Positions 22,957 to 36,600 of a stretch of DNA of 64,000 nt are shown in pieces. The number at the start of each line of letters is the position of its first letter. The first letter of the stretch is position 1. The translations under genes and the position numbers were made by a program. Under the pieces are notes generated by a model that was not told the DNA's origin, made no database searches, and worked only from the letters and a program-made list of their open reading frames with translations. Origin of the DNA: Metridium senile (taxonomy: Eukaryota; Cnidaria; Anthozoa; Actiniaria; Metridiidae); NCBI GenBank assembly GCA_949775045.1, contig OX459100.1, positions 11,790,086 through 11,854,085 on the forward strand, read 5' to 3'.

Positions 22957-23475
22957 GTTCAATATAAATGTTGTAAATATGTAAAGCTTGTTGACTGATA
23001 TCTATATACAAACTTTTATAGCAGTAAACAAAACAACAATCTACTCTGTTGATGTTTACGGTTCAATATAAATACTATAAATATGTCAATATAAATGTTG
23101 TAAATATGTAAAGCTTGTTGACTGATATCTATATACAAATTATTATAGCAGTAAACAAAACAACAATCTACTCTGTTGATGTTTACAGTTCAATATAAAT
23201 GTTGTAAATATGTAAAGCTTGTTGACTGATATCTATATACAAACTGTTATAGCAGTAAACAAAACAACAATCTACTCTGTTGATATAAATGTTGTAAATA
23301 TGTAAAGCTTGTTGACTGATATCTATATACAAATTATTATAGCAGTAAACAAAACAACAATCTACTCTGTTGATGTTTACGGTTCAATATATTAATGTTG
23401 TAAATATATGTAAAGCTTGTTGACTGATATCTATATACAAACTTTTATAGCAGTAAACAAAACAACAATCTATGC
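22957..23475 (+). repeat. Tandem repeat, five units of about 90-126 bp
   Basis: GTAAAGCTTGTTGACTGATA recurs at 22982, 23108, 23212, 23302 and 23410. Units also share CAGTAAACAAAACAACAATC and CTACTCTGTTGATG. 23476-24844 holds only AT-rich DNA and homopolymer runs, with no gene recognised. Confidence 0.92.
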
Positions 23476-24844
23476 CTATCATCGACACAAAGTTTTTTCA
23501 TCAAAAAAGGATTTTAAAAACAAGTTTATAGATAAACTATCAATGGATATTACTTTTCTGTAAGTAGAAAATTGTAGTAAATGTAACTATGCTGTAATGG
23601 CCATGGAGTTGTTGTCGTTTTAATTTTATGCGTTTTTTCAGTCTTTTCAAATCAACGTGACAAGTTCTATTTTTGGCGCGTTTCAGCAATGCCAACTGAA
23701 GGCACCTTTTTGCTTCAAAAGCAAGACAAAACGCTGAGAAAAATCAAGATTTTGAGCTTCAAATTGACAAAAACATTATTTGAACTAGACCTTAATAGAA
23801 TGGTAACTATGTATTAAAAGGAAAAAAGGAAATTTTAAAGCATTTCTTTGTAAAAAAAAACAACATTTTTATCGTATTGGATTTACTAAAAAGTAGTCAT
23901 GGCAAATCTTCAAAACAAAACATTATTTTCAAGTGGAATTAAAAGCCTCAAGAATAAGTTCTACCAACACAAGATCGATTTGAAAAGACAAGGATTTTAA
24001 AACAAGGTATTTTATTATGAAAAACTTTGTGTAAAACATCATTTTCGACTTTGAAGTAAAAACTACTAAAAAAAGCTCGTTTAGTAAGCATAAAATAGTC
24101 AATATTGCTAAATAAACAGAAGTTAGTCAACCAATTTAAATTGTGTTTGTATTTCAATTTATCTTTGATGTTTTCTGTTTATGAGGTTTAAAAAGTACAT
24201 AAATAAACACCTTTCAATCGACCAAAGTACAATTTACACATGCACAAACGTCGTTTCTTGTACGGTTTTTATCTCAAAAAGTAAATAAAATTGAGATAAA
24301 CCTTTTCACTTTTCTTTCTATAATAAAACAGAGAACGGATTTTTCCTTTTTGAGGCTTAATTATTGCAAGTTTTGAGGTGTTTTTTTTTTTTTTTTTTTT
24401 TCACGCTCGGTATATCAAATTAAGACAGTTTTTTTTTCTCTCAAAAACTTGAAACAAATAATAATCTTGAACTTACTTTATCAGTGATTATTTTCCTGAG
24501 GTTTTCTTCTCTTCAATGACATTGATCATATTTTGACGAATAAATGTATGTACTTGAATTTTGATGGTTTAAACATTCTTCATAGTTCAACTGCCAACCT
24601 TGAAAATCCTTCAATAAACTGTGCCGAGGGAAGATTTGAAGACAGTTTTCATTATAACAAACAAGGTCGCTTCTTTATCAATTTTTTTTTTGAATTGCTG
24701 TAGTCTTTTAATATTCTTCCACGAAGGTATCTACAAATAGGTTTTCTTGATCTTTTGGAATCAGTCTTTTCTGCTTTTCTTTAGTATAATTTCTTCGTTT
24801 TTGTGTCCTTCGAGTTAATGTTCTTCTTCGGTCAAAACTCTCTT

Positions 24845-25100
24845 TGTTCTTCGAAGTTCATCTTTCTCCGTTGTTATTTTGTATTAATGTAAGCTCTGCT
24901 ATTTTGTTGTTGTTTGTTTGACTTTTTTGTTCTTCGAAGTTCATCTTTCTCCGTTGTTATTTTGTATTAATGTAAGCTCTGCTATTTTGTTGTTGTTTGT
25001 TTGACTTTTTTGTTCTTCGAAGTTCATCTTTCTCCGTTGTTATTTTGTATTAATGTAAGCTCTGCTATTTTGTTGTTGTTTGTTTGACTTTTTTGTCGAT
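24845..25100 (+). repeat. Tandem repeat of about 83 bp, three units
   Basis: TGTTCTTCGAAGTTCATC occurs at 24845, 24929 and 25011; units are otherwise nearly identical. Confidence 0.93.
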
Positions 25101-25203
25101 AAATTAAAAGAACAACTTTGCTTTGTTGATCTAGCGCTATTTGGCGCGCGCGTCACTTTCGTTCCCGCCGAAATATAACAACCAATCAGCATCGCGATGG
25201 GCG

Positions 25204-25231
25204 CGGACGTCGGACGTCGGACGTCGGACGT
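25204..25231 (+). repeat. Short (GGACGTC)n array
   Basis: Four 7-bp steps of GGACGTC. Each overlaps a GACGTC palindrome. Unusually GC-rich for this region. Confidence 0.85.
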
Positions 25232-25593
25232 ACGCTTGGGATTCCTGTGTGAAAACCATCGAAAATCGACTCGATGCATTACCATTTTTTCTTAAGTATG
25301 GTGCTCCGCTCGCGCGGGAGCTCCGCTATAAACAAAAGCCTTTGTCTTTAAACTATATCTTTGATTTGGAATGATGAAGAAAGCTGCCATAATTTCAATA
25401 TTTTGGCATTAACATCACTGTAGGTTTGTCGAAGCATGACAGGCATGATGAATGAAAACCGGTTTCTGACAACCCGCTCTTTTTCAGTAAAACTACTGGG
25501 AAGCCATTTGAAAGCAATGTACGCGCGTCGTTAATTAAATTAAAACAATATTACTTTTTTATCGAAAATAATTGTGATCATAACATAAAAATC

Positions 25594-25735
25594 TTATTAA
25601 CTGAGCTTGGTCGGTCTGTACAGGAGAATCTTAGCTTGACCTTGGTCGGGTTCTCATTGCGTTCGGTCTGTTCTTTCCGACTTCACCCGAGATTCTCCTG
25701 TACAGACCTCCCGCTCGGTTAATAAAATTGTATTA
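25594..25735. mobile_element. MITE, 142 bp
   Basis: TTATTAACTGAGC..GGTCGGTCTGTACAGGAGAA at the left is the complement of TTCTCCTGTACAGACC..GCTCGGTTAATAA at the right. Confidence 0.82.
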
Positions 25736-25760
25736 TTTTACTGAAAAAAGGGCCTATGTT

Positions 25761-25917
25761 ATAAAAGAAATGGTCGATAATTAGCGTGCGTATATCCAGT
25801 TCTGAAAGCACTCTGGTAGCTAGAGTCGCACTCGGCTAAAGCCTCGTGCGACTCTTACGCTACCATCGTGCTTCCAGAACTGGATATACGCACGCTAGTT
25901 ATCGACCATTCCTTTAT
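25761..25917. mobile_element. Near-perfect palindromic MITE, about 157 bp
   Basis: TGGTCGATAATTAGCGTGCG and TATATCCAGTTCTG are mirrored by CAGAACTGGATATA and CGCACGCTAGTTATCGACCA. The centre carries AGTCGCAC/GTGCGACT. A truncated right end of MITE family A follows at 25919-25961. Confidence 0.85.
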
Positions 25918-26063
25918 TAGTACTATTTATGTTGCACACTTTTAATGTTTATACTCTAGTGAGTAAATATCATCTGCTTGAGGTTAAGCGATGTCTAGAT
26001 TTGTTTGTTAGTCAATAAATCCTTCATTATTAGATTACAAACATTAAAAGCGTGCAACATAAT

Positions 26064-26380
26064 CCCGGGGGGGGGGGGGGGGGGGGCTTCCTTGTAAAAG
26101 GGGGCGGGGGTCCTCGTCGGAAATTCTGAAAATTCTAATTTAATTTCGAGATGATGGGCGTGGCAGTGATGAAATTTCACCCCTAAGAGGGACCAGAAAG
26201 GGGATTAAAATAAAAATCAATCTTTGAAAAAAAAAATTGTTGCTGATATTATACCCTAAAAGGGACCACAAAACTCAGCCGGTGGACATTTTTGTCATTA
26301 TAACTATAACACTGATTTCAAACGTACCCTAAAAGGGACGACGAAGACCCCCGCCCCCTTTTATAAGGGAGTCCCCCCGG
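26064..26380. mobile_element. hAT-type MITE with G-run terminus and 8-bp target duplication
   Basis: Starts CCCGGGGGG (20-base G run) and ends CCCCCCGG. Inner arms are GGGGGCGGGGGTCC..CGTCG / CGACGAAGACCCCCGCCCCC. Subterminal CCCTAAAAGGGACC repeats occur inside. It is flanked by exact 8-bp repeats AACATAAT at 26056-26063 and 26381-26388. An 8-bp duplication points to the hAT superfamily. The insertion splits an older MITE family A-like copy. Confidence 0.82.
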
Positions 26381-26630
26381 AACATAATTAGTGCTACATA
26401 GTGATATTTTATGCTAATTCTAATGTTTTCGATTGTTTCATTAGCACTATTTAGTACAAATTAGTACTACAGTATATTATATGCACACTACGACAAAAAT
26501 CATAAAAACATGTTATTGACAACAAAGTCGATCATTTCATTAGCTTGCAAGCTACATTGATCCATATAGCTTTGAATTGAGGCATTCTCCATTTGTATTT
26601 GCTATATTCTCAACCAAAAAAAATTATAAA

Positions 26631-27153
26631 GAATTAAAGTAATATTTTCGTGATAGAGTGCAAATAGAGTGCAAATAACATACCCGTGAAACATCAGTAA
26701 TACTATTAAGTGCAATTTTATGTTAATTCTTTTGTTTTCTTTTGTTGAATTACCACTATTTTGTACTAATTAGTACTACTTGTTTCACGGGTATAGAGTG
26801 GTTTTCATTAACCCGTGAAACAAAGTGTAATAGGGAAAGAGTAATAAAGTGTATTAATGTGTAATAGTGCTATTGAACAAATGATTATAAAACACAAAGT
26901 TAAAGTTAAAGTGTAATAAAGTGTAATAAAGCATATTACGCTAAAGTGTGTTTCACGGGTTAATGAAAACCACTCTATTATTTGTAGACTACTCTAAAAC
27001 CGTGAAACAAATAGTACTAATTAGTACTAATTAGTGTTAATAAAACAATAGAAAACAGTAGAATTAGCATAAAATTGCACTAAATAGTCACATATATTAG
27101 GTATAGTATTTTCACTCTATTTGCACTCTATCATGAAAATATTACTTTAATTC
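26631..27153. mobile_element. Nested inverted-repeat elements
   Basis: Outer arms GAATTAAAGTAATATTTTCG..GATAGAGTGCAAATAGAGTG and CACTCTATTTGCACTCTATC..GAAAATATTACTTTAATTC. A second pair of arms inside contains ACTAATTAGTACTAC and the family A core. The innermost element (26794-26977) has its own ends TAGAGTGGTTTTCATTAACC / GGTTAATGAAAACCACTCTA. Confidence 0.8.
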
Positions 27154-27289
27154 TTTTTAATTTATTTCTCTAACATTTCCCAGAATATAATTTTGTAGTT
27201 TTGAAGGTAGTGGAAGCTTTGTACATTTTTGGCCTATATCAAGCGATTTGATTGGATGGCTGAGAATTCTCAGGAAAATTGAGTTGGTC

Positions 27290-27519
27290 ATCTTTAATAA
27301 AATATTTTTTCTCTGCATGCGAGCAAAGTTTTTGATACAAATTAAACTTTGTTATTATTATCATTATTTTTATTTATTAATGCTTTGTACATTGGTGGCT
27401 ACAAGATTGTATTGTATTGACGATTGTTGAGTAGTCAGTGGGACAACAAACAAACTTTAATAAAATAATTTTTCTTTCGACGAGAAAAGTTTTTGTTACA
27501 AATGAAACTGTGTTATTGC

Positions 27520-27607
<88 letters not shown>

Positions 27608-27840
27608 CATTATTATTATTTTATTTATTAATGTTTTGTAAATTGTACTACAAGATGATTGTATTTTGTTGACGAATGTTGAGTGGAACAATAAACAAAC
27701 TATAATAAAATATTCTTTCTCTGCGAATAACGTTTTTGTTACAAATTACTCTGTTACTTTTTATTATTATTATCTATTTTTTTATTTATTAATGTTTTGT
27801 AAAACGATTGTTGAGTAGTCAGTGCGACAATAAACAAACT
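27290..27840 (+). repeat. Tandem duplication (about 3 units) with an (ATT)n microsatellite
   Basis: Three units share AACAAACTTTAATAAAAT, AGTTTTTGTTACAAAT, TTTATTTATTAATG.TTTGTA and GATTGTTGAGTAGTCAGTG. The middle unit has an expanded TTA/ATT run at about 27520-27620, which yields long poly-isoleucine frames on both strands that are not genes. 27841-29400 is AT-rich with no gene recognised. Confidence 0.9.
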
Positions 27841-29408
27841 TTCAAGTCAGATCACTATAGATTACAATAACGAAAATCAATATTTACAGCTATTTACAAT
27901 GATAAGCATAAAAAAAAAATCCGTATGTAACTTATTTTTATATCTTTTAATTATTTTAATGATTGTGATTAAAGTGGCTGTCGTGATGAAATCCACAGGA
28001 AAATACTAGTGAAAAGTCTTTTTCACTGATGGTCTATCTGACATCAGTTATCGACAGTGGTTTTAACATTATTTTTCTCTTTTAAACAATAAATTTATTT
28101 TTGCACGAAACTATTTAATTATAAAGTTTATTCTTCGATTTTTGTTTGTTTTGATTGGATTTGAAAAGCGACTGAAAAACAGAATTATGTAATAAGTGAT
28201 CAGAATAAAATCGAAGTAATAAATCAGTTTCAATATTTTCTTGGATTGAAGGAAAACTATATATTAAATACTTTTGATCCTAAAAGTTGATTTTATTTTT
28301 TTATTTAATATATGTTTTGACTTGCTGTCACTTGTTTTGTTCGTCTAGTAACTAAAATATCTCTTATTCAGCTGGTTTAAAAACAATACATATATCCCAA
28401 ACACACGCATCGTACTCACCAACAAAAAATATTCCCAATTCGGCAATGATGAGAAGATATCTCTGTTACGTACCACAAAGTTTCAATTTTCTTCACTTCT
28501 AGATTTCTTCTCCTTTTCTTTTCGATATGTATTTCTTATATCGCGTAATCCTTGAAAATAAATAGTAAGTAGTGCTTTTATTCCTGTGAAAGTAATTCAT
28601 TATTAAATATTTTAACCCAAAATAGCTCAGTACAGTGTGGATTTTACCACTAATAAATTACCTTATCTTACGTGAGTTTCGGCTTGAAAAGAAGAGAATT
28701 TGTGCTCCCCGAAATCAGTCTTTTCGAGGTATTTCAAGCAGGTTCTGTTTTTCGAGGAGAAATTGCGTCGAAATGTTTCTCGGCAGGTTACCGGTGAAAT
28801 AGCCCAGTTTGACTGAGCCTAATCGGTATCGTAGCCGTCCAATCATAATTAACGTCCTAAACATGTGGTTAAACTCTTACTGAAACACTACAAAAATTCA
28901 GGGTTTTTGGTTGCGTAAGACGCTCTCCTGGTCCGAGAGCGGTTTTTATGATTAATTATAAGATATTGTTTATCAGTGAATAAAATGTGTTTCAATTTTC
29001 CGTGTCATTACCATTAATTTTTGAGCTTTGTTTCTTTCACATTTTTGTTCTGTTTATTTTCTATCTTTCACAATCTGGCTGAAAGGAGAAACGTTTTATT
29101 TAGAATAAATGTCAAATTAATTCAATAATGATAATTAAATATATACTTACTATGGGTTGAAAAGCTATAAATTCCAGCTCTTTCATTTTCCTATTTATCT
29201 ATCTTTTTTAAAGTCACAATCAAATCCATTTAGCTAACGTCCAATTCAAGTATCCTTGATTTACAATATCTTAAATGTAGAGATAAAAACAAAATTATGA
29301 ATAATAAGATGTTTTTTTTTATAAAAATCATTAATTTTGCATTTTGTCATGACGTACTTTGGGTTACCTGTGTCATACCCATTCCCCCTCGTATATCTCT
29401 AAAACAAA

Positions 29409-32400
29409 ATGGCGGATGAGTTGGAAAGTTTGGTGCAAGACTTTCGTCTTCTTAAATGTTCATCTTTGCTGCCTGTTAAGGATCTAAACGAACCGGTTTA
29501 CATTACTCATGCTACTGTAGGGTAAGTGTGTGAATTATTTCGCACAAAAAGGCGAGATCGCCATTGCAAATTGTGGTGTTTACATCATCAACGTTTCAAT
29601 CTTTCTAATTATTGTCTAATTTTCAAACAAATCCTTATATGGTCAAAAATCGTCTATGATTCTTCATCGATTTTTCTTCTAGGCAAGAAACGAAAGCTTT
29701 GGCAACCGGAGGTAAGGAATCGTTTGTTTGAATACTCAATTTTAGGCAGGTTTTGTCAATTGAGAAGGTAGTTGTTTATATATATCTGTTAATTTCAATT
29801 TGGCGGGAAATTGTGTTAGTGTGTTTCACAACCGGATATTGTAAATATGGAGTTTTGTTTGTATATAAGTGCAACTATTATTCAGGATTTTACTGGTGTT
29901 AGATGTATTGATACAGGGTTCGAAATTCCCTAACATCAACTCGCAAAATGCGAGTTAAATTTTAAATTTGCTGATAGAAATTGAATAAACTCGCATTTTT
30001 GTGCGAGTTCACTTTTCTTTGGTAATTTGTGAGAAATGCTACTCTTATCAGGTGGATTGAGATCTATTTTATGTTTATTTGTTTGTTTTCCTTGTTTGAA
30101 CAAGATGGTGAAGTTGTCACGAAAATGTGTTGTGGGACGTGTGATATTAAGTATTTACACCTAATTCTTTAATATTTAAATCAATATAAACAAAAAATAA
30201 AAACTTGTGGGTGTTAAGTTTTGCTTGTAGGTCTCAAATCCACTAGCATTTTTTAGCTTGTTACTTTAAAAATGAATTTTGAACCCTGTGATAATTTAGC
30301 TTAGGAGTAGTATTCTTGCTTGTTATTGTTTGTTATATCGTTAAAAACATATTTGTACATTGCATTGTTATAGTGTCACAATGAACAATGAAATTAACAT
30401 TTATTATTTCAAAATTCAATCAAACATTAAAGCTAGTGTCAGTTTCAAAATTTATATAACTTAATAATAGAGCTATTTGGCTAATGCATTGCACTATGTA
30501 TGTTTCAACCAAATTCAAATCTTTTTGGAATAGGATTCTTTGTCTCATGCTTGTATTTCAAAATTACGTAGCAATTAATTTTAGGGAAACAAGTTCTTTT
30601 TTCCAAAGGCTTTGAATTAAGTAGAAACATACATAGAAACATGTTAGCCGATTATGTTCCCATCATCGGCATTATGTATCCATCTTTGCCATAGCCCCTT
30701 TAGCCACCCTTGTTCATTCCCAGGTTGAGCATCTTGTTATGATCTGGTAAGATTATCCAAGATCTTACTAAAACCTTGGCAAGTAAATTTCTTGTAAGGA
30801 TCTTCCAAGGAAGATCTTAATTAAATCTGGGCAGAAACTTGAAAGTTCATGCAAGCTCTCCCAGAATGAGGGTTACATCTCATTGCAAAGATCTTGTAAG
30901 ATCATGCCTAGATCCTGGTAAGATGTTCAACCTGGATTCACATGAGTGTTGCCCAGGATGCATCACGTGGAGGTGGGGTTGGACTTTTACATCCCACTCA
31001 TAATTGTACTCTAATATAATTAAATATCAAAATACTAGTTTACTCACTAGTTTCCATTTATACTCTGATATGCTCAAGTTTTCGTAGTAATCATAGTACA
31101 AGTGTTTTAATTCCATTGTACTATTCCATTGTACTATTACTACGATTTATCTCGACATAGCTGATTCACAGACCATACTCAAGTTTGTTGTTGTGTTTTA
31201 CTTACAGAAACTAGTGGTATTGTAAGGATATGTGAACTTGAAAACATGACTGAGCAGAAGGTCATAATGGGTAGGTAAATTATTGTTTTACCTCCAAATA
31301 TAGGAGTTAATTTAGTGTGATTGATAATATGCTGAAGAACATTTCTTATTGCATGAAATGTATGTAAAGTACTGCAACATATCTTGAATGACAATGACTG
31401 TTTATATTTAAATTTAATTCAAAAATCGTTTTTGAAAAATAGAATCTTAAAACATGGAATATCCAATAGGTGTATTATTTTTTTAGTTTTGGCTTTCTAG
31501 TCTGATGTATTAAATGTATTAATGAATAATAAATTCAATTACAAAATGAACATGTTCTATATTATACCTAGCCCACAAGGAAAGTGTAACTGGACTAGAG
31601 TTTTCAAAAACAAATGAAGATCTGCTGTGGACAACATCGTCAACCTACCCAGTACTGAGGTGAGTAAATGGAACCATAGGGTATAAAACCTTCTTTGAAA
31701 TAACTGATAACAATCAGATGTCGTATGTTATTTTGATCTTAAAATAGAAATATAGAAAAATAAGTAATATATACAAATATGAGCGTCTGATCTGTATGCC
31801 GTATACAATGGCAAGTCTTCAACGTTGAACATTAGTTCTTTAATATTTTACTAGAATTGTCAAGATAAAAGTTAATCTCGTCTAGAAAATACAAGTTAAA
31901 ACTTATGCAAATCAGGACGATTTTGTACCTAAAATATAACCTTCTTCTTGATTTCTTTTGTCAAATTCTCATTAATTGTTTATGAATCTTATAAGCAGAG
32001 ATATAAGTATGTTAGGAATTTTCAGAATTTTTTTAAATGGAAAACAAACAGACAAATATCATGGGCATGCCGACGCGTCAAACATGATAAAAAAAGTAAA
32101 TGATAAAACATAACGTTATACTCAGATTACATCTGAGTCATCTAAAGTCAATATGGCGGGGCATATGTGTACGGTGAGGGTGAATTAATCAATTTTAATT
32201 AATTATTTGCTATCTTTTTTCTCGTGATTCGGAAATGGGGATTTTGTTCTTCGTGATTCGTGATTGTGCGATTTTATTTTTCGTGATTTGTGCGACGTAC
32301 CCCCCCTGGACGCCCCTGCTTAAATAATGTCTCTGGCATTAATAATATAATAAATAAATTAAAAAATATATATTTGAACGAAGTCATGGAATTGTTTCAC

Positions 32401-33528
32401 AGTTGCTGGGATTTACGAGACAGTTGTAGCAGGCCTGTACAGAAACTAGCAAGTAAGTCTACAAGCAATTCAATATCTACATGTAACAGGTTCCCATTTA
32501 AATCTGTACTTATGCAAATTGTGTTGGTGTGTGCTAAACACACAGATCAACCAATCAGAGTATATTATTTCTGAAGTGAACTTCTTTGATTGGTTGATCT
32601 GTGTGTTTAGCACACAACAATAAAATTTGCATAAATACAGATTTAAATGGGAAAGTACAGATTTAAATGGGAACCTGTTATGTGTAACATTGCTTTCTTG
32701 TACACAGGGCTCCTTAGAGAGGGGCATAATGAGCAGTTCAAAACTGCACAAAAAATCAAATAAAACCGCAAAGCTACATCAAAATTTACTAGCAATCTGC
32801 AAGCATAATTAATGATATAAAACAACAAAACAGTTGAAAGTGAAAGGATCTCAATGATAATTTTTCACCGTTCACCACATCCACAAATAAAGAAGAAACC
32901 GCAAACCACTCAATTTTGTAAAACCGCGCAATCATATTAATAAATTAAAAAAAACATCAATAATTTGAAACCGCATTACAGCATAACCACAAACCCTTAC
33001 ACCCACTTCTCATAGCTGAATGGGCTACCCTGATTAAATGAAGTCCACTTAATATGTTATATATATATATTAACAGGTTCCCATTTAAATCTGTACTTTC
33101 CCATTTAAATCTGTACTTATGTACTGTGTTGATGTGTGCTAAACACACAGATCAACCAATCAGAGTATATTATAGAGAAGTGAACTTCTCTGATTGGTTG
33201 ATCTGTGTTTAGCACACATCAACACAGTTTGCATAAGTACAGATTTAAATGGGAAAGTACAGATTTAAATGGGAATCTGTTAATATATATATATTGATCT
33301 TCAAGTTTATTGTTGTGTAATTAATGGGCTGCCCTGATTAATTTCCACTGAACCAATGGTATTTATATTGATCTTAAAGTTTATTGTGGTGTAATTAAAG
33401 TGATCTCTTTTTTTCAGGTCCAAATTCTTCAGCTTATACATGCTGTGGGGTTGGTTGTGATGGGGATATTGTTGCTGGGGCAACAGAGCCAAGTGGTGAT
33501 GATGTGTGTTTATATGTTTGGTAGGTTT

Positions 33529-33618
<90 letters not shown>

Positions 33619-36600
33619 TAATCAGTCAGTCAATCAATCAATCATTCTATCAATCAATCAATCATTCTATCAATCAATCATTCAATCAATCAATCAGTCA
33701 TTTAATCAATCAATCAACCAATCAATCCACCAATGAATCAATCAATCAATCAATGTCATTTAATCAACCAACCAACCAATCAATCATTCAATCAACCAAT
33801 TAGTCATTCAATCAATCAATCAATCAATTAGTCATTCAATCAATCAATCAATCATTCAATGTGTATATTTATCTATTTAAGTATACAATTTGTGTTCACA
33901 AACAGTTGCAAAAACAAATAGACATTATCTCCCCTACAAGGCTCACCCATTCATCAAATGTCCTAAAAATATCAAATATAAACCTAAATCTCTTAAAGAA
34001 TAGTTGTTGTGAAAGTATACATAGAGTGACTGTAAGATACACTTGAAACAAGACAGACAAACCAATCAAGCATTTGTTTACTCTATCGATCAATTGATCT
34101 ATCAATCAATAAATTAAGCAAACAAGCAGTCAATGAATTATTCATTCACCAATCAAACAAACAATTTGTCAATCTGTACAAGTTTTAATGTTTTTATTTG
34201 TTTATCAGGGATGTCCGTAGTCCAAAACCATTTTTTACAAGTATTTTTACAGATTCACATAAAGAAGATATAACACAGGTGAATATCCCAGTGATTTACT
34301 CAAATTTACATTTCTGGTTTTATTGAGTTCCTTCGTTTGTCGTCTTTATTTGATAGATTAAATTTCATCCGACTAGATCAAAACAGATGGCATCTTGTTC
34401 AACTGTAAGTGTTCATTTTTTATTTGGTACCATCATCATCATCATCGTTATATGCATGGTTATCACAGTACCATCACCATAATCAGAAGCATTATCTTTA
34501 TCTACGTCATTGATCATTATCATCAGCATCATCAGCATCATCACTATCAAAATCTTTATAAACATCAGCAGCATTGTCTTCATCATCATCATCATCATTA
34601 CAGTATATGCATGATTATCACAGCACTATCAACATCATCAGAAGCATTATAATTATCTTCATCATTGATCATTATCATCAGTCTCTATTAACATCATTAG
34701 CATCAGCATCATCTCTATCAACATCATTATCATCAGCGTCATCATTGTCTTCATCATTGTTATCATCATTATGCACATGATTATCACAACACCATCAAAA
34801 TCATCTTCACCAGCACCAGCACCAGCACCACCATCATCATCATCATCATTGATAATCATCATGTTATTTTATTGGCATCATCTCATTAACTGGTATGTTT
34901 TATAGGATGGATTAGTATGTTTATATGATGTCTCACACACTGAAGAAGAGGATGCACTGCAATTTGTGCTCAACTCAGGATCATCTGTGGTATATTAAAA
35001 TGTTTGCCTACTTAAGCATGTAACGAGCATCACCACTACCCTTTTATTATCCTTAATTGTCATTATCTTTAGAGCAGATTTCGTATGACAATGCAAAGCT
35101 CATGCCAGGAGCGAGGTCAAGGCACAAAAAAAAAAAAATGTTCTGCAGACATCACAGTCGCAGCAAGGCACCCACATGGCACTGAACCTTTCACAGTCAT
35201 ATACCACCACCATCACTATCATCACTACAACCACCACCATTTTCACTACAACCTTTCTCATCATTATCTTCACCACCACCACCACCACCACCACCACCAG
35301 CAGTATCATTATCATTGCCGGATTTCAAACCGTTAGGGGCTGGGGCGAATTGCCCTATACTTTGCCAAACAAGATTTTATTTACATAATCAGAGAAACCT
35401 TGTCTATCTTTACAATGTCTTGAAGTTTGGTGTTGATTGGTTTAATATTGCATGAGATACAGCTATTGACGTTTGTAAAGAAATGTATGGGAAATGTCAA
35501 AAACCGGACAACTTGACTAACTTGTCCGGTTTTCCATACATTTCTTCATAAATTTTCAAGTTTTTGAATTGCTGTATTTCACACAATATTAAACCAATCA
35601 ACACCAAACTTCAGGATTTTGTAAAGCTTGACAAGGTTTCTCTGATTATGTAAATAAAATCTTGTTAATTGGCAAAGTATAAGGCAATTCGCCCCAGCCC
35701 TAACGGTTTGAAATCCGGCAATAAGGATTGCTATATCCTTATCATCATTAACTCCTTGAGAATGGCTAGTCAGAATAGTATACTAAATACTAGCTAGATG
35801 CCTTGAAATAATCATTATTAGCATCACCATCAATATTATCTTTTTTTCAACATCATCCATTCACTGTTGTTTTTGTTTATTAGGGTCAAATTGGTTTCTA
35901 TGGAGATAACTTTAACAAACTTTATTGTATAACCCATATTGAGACACTACAGTTATGGGATATTGACAAGGTAGAAACAAGCAACAAACATATTAAAGTA
36001 AATGAATTATTCATTCAATATATATATATATATATAAATATTTTACAACTATCACTCCCGGGTGGGGCTCTTCTGTGAGGTTCACTCACACTAGTGAGGG
36101 CTAAGGGACTGGTCATTATTTACAGGGGAGGGGGATGCTAGTGCAATGCAAAAAAGAGACAGCACAAAAAGGGGGAGGGGTTGCACCAGCCACAACCATC
36201 AATCCCCTCAAACAGCCCAACACCACCCCTCCCTGTAGATAAAAATCCTAACAAAGTTTTATTAACAAAATTGTGGTCTATCACAAATCTCATATTCATA
36301 GCCCATGGCTATGATATGACAGATATGTTATTATTTTCTTTATCCAGTTTGGAGTTTGATTGTAAGCAATCTTGACTATAGTCACAAAAATCCAAACTTT
36401 AAATCAATTTTACTGTATGTAAACGGAAGCAATTTCTTTTTTGAAACATGCATACAGCACACGATGGTGAAAAATGGAACTTTGTGTAACTTTTGTGTAA
36501 ATTTTTTGTCACATGGTGTATTACGTCATTGCTTATGACGTCATTTATGTACCTCATGACGTAATACACCATGTGACAGAAAATCTCCCAAGTACAAAAA

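Noticed and set aside
22743..25330. Possible 2.6-kb transposon with TAGCGGAGCTCCC ends
   Set aside because: Only about 13 bases match between the ends, with no target duplication and no transposase; unrelated MITE pieces explain it equally well.
27377..27691. Poly-isoleucine reading frames on both strands
   Set aside because: They are translations of the (ATT)n microsatellite; the same happens with the (AATC)n, (ATC)n and (CAC)n stretches at 33.5-35.3 kb and the GATGATG minisatellite at the window ends.
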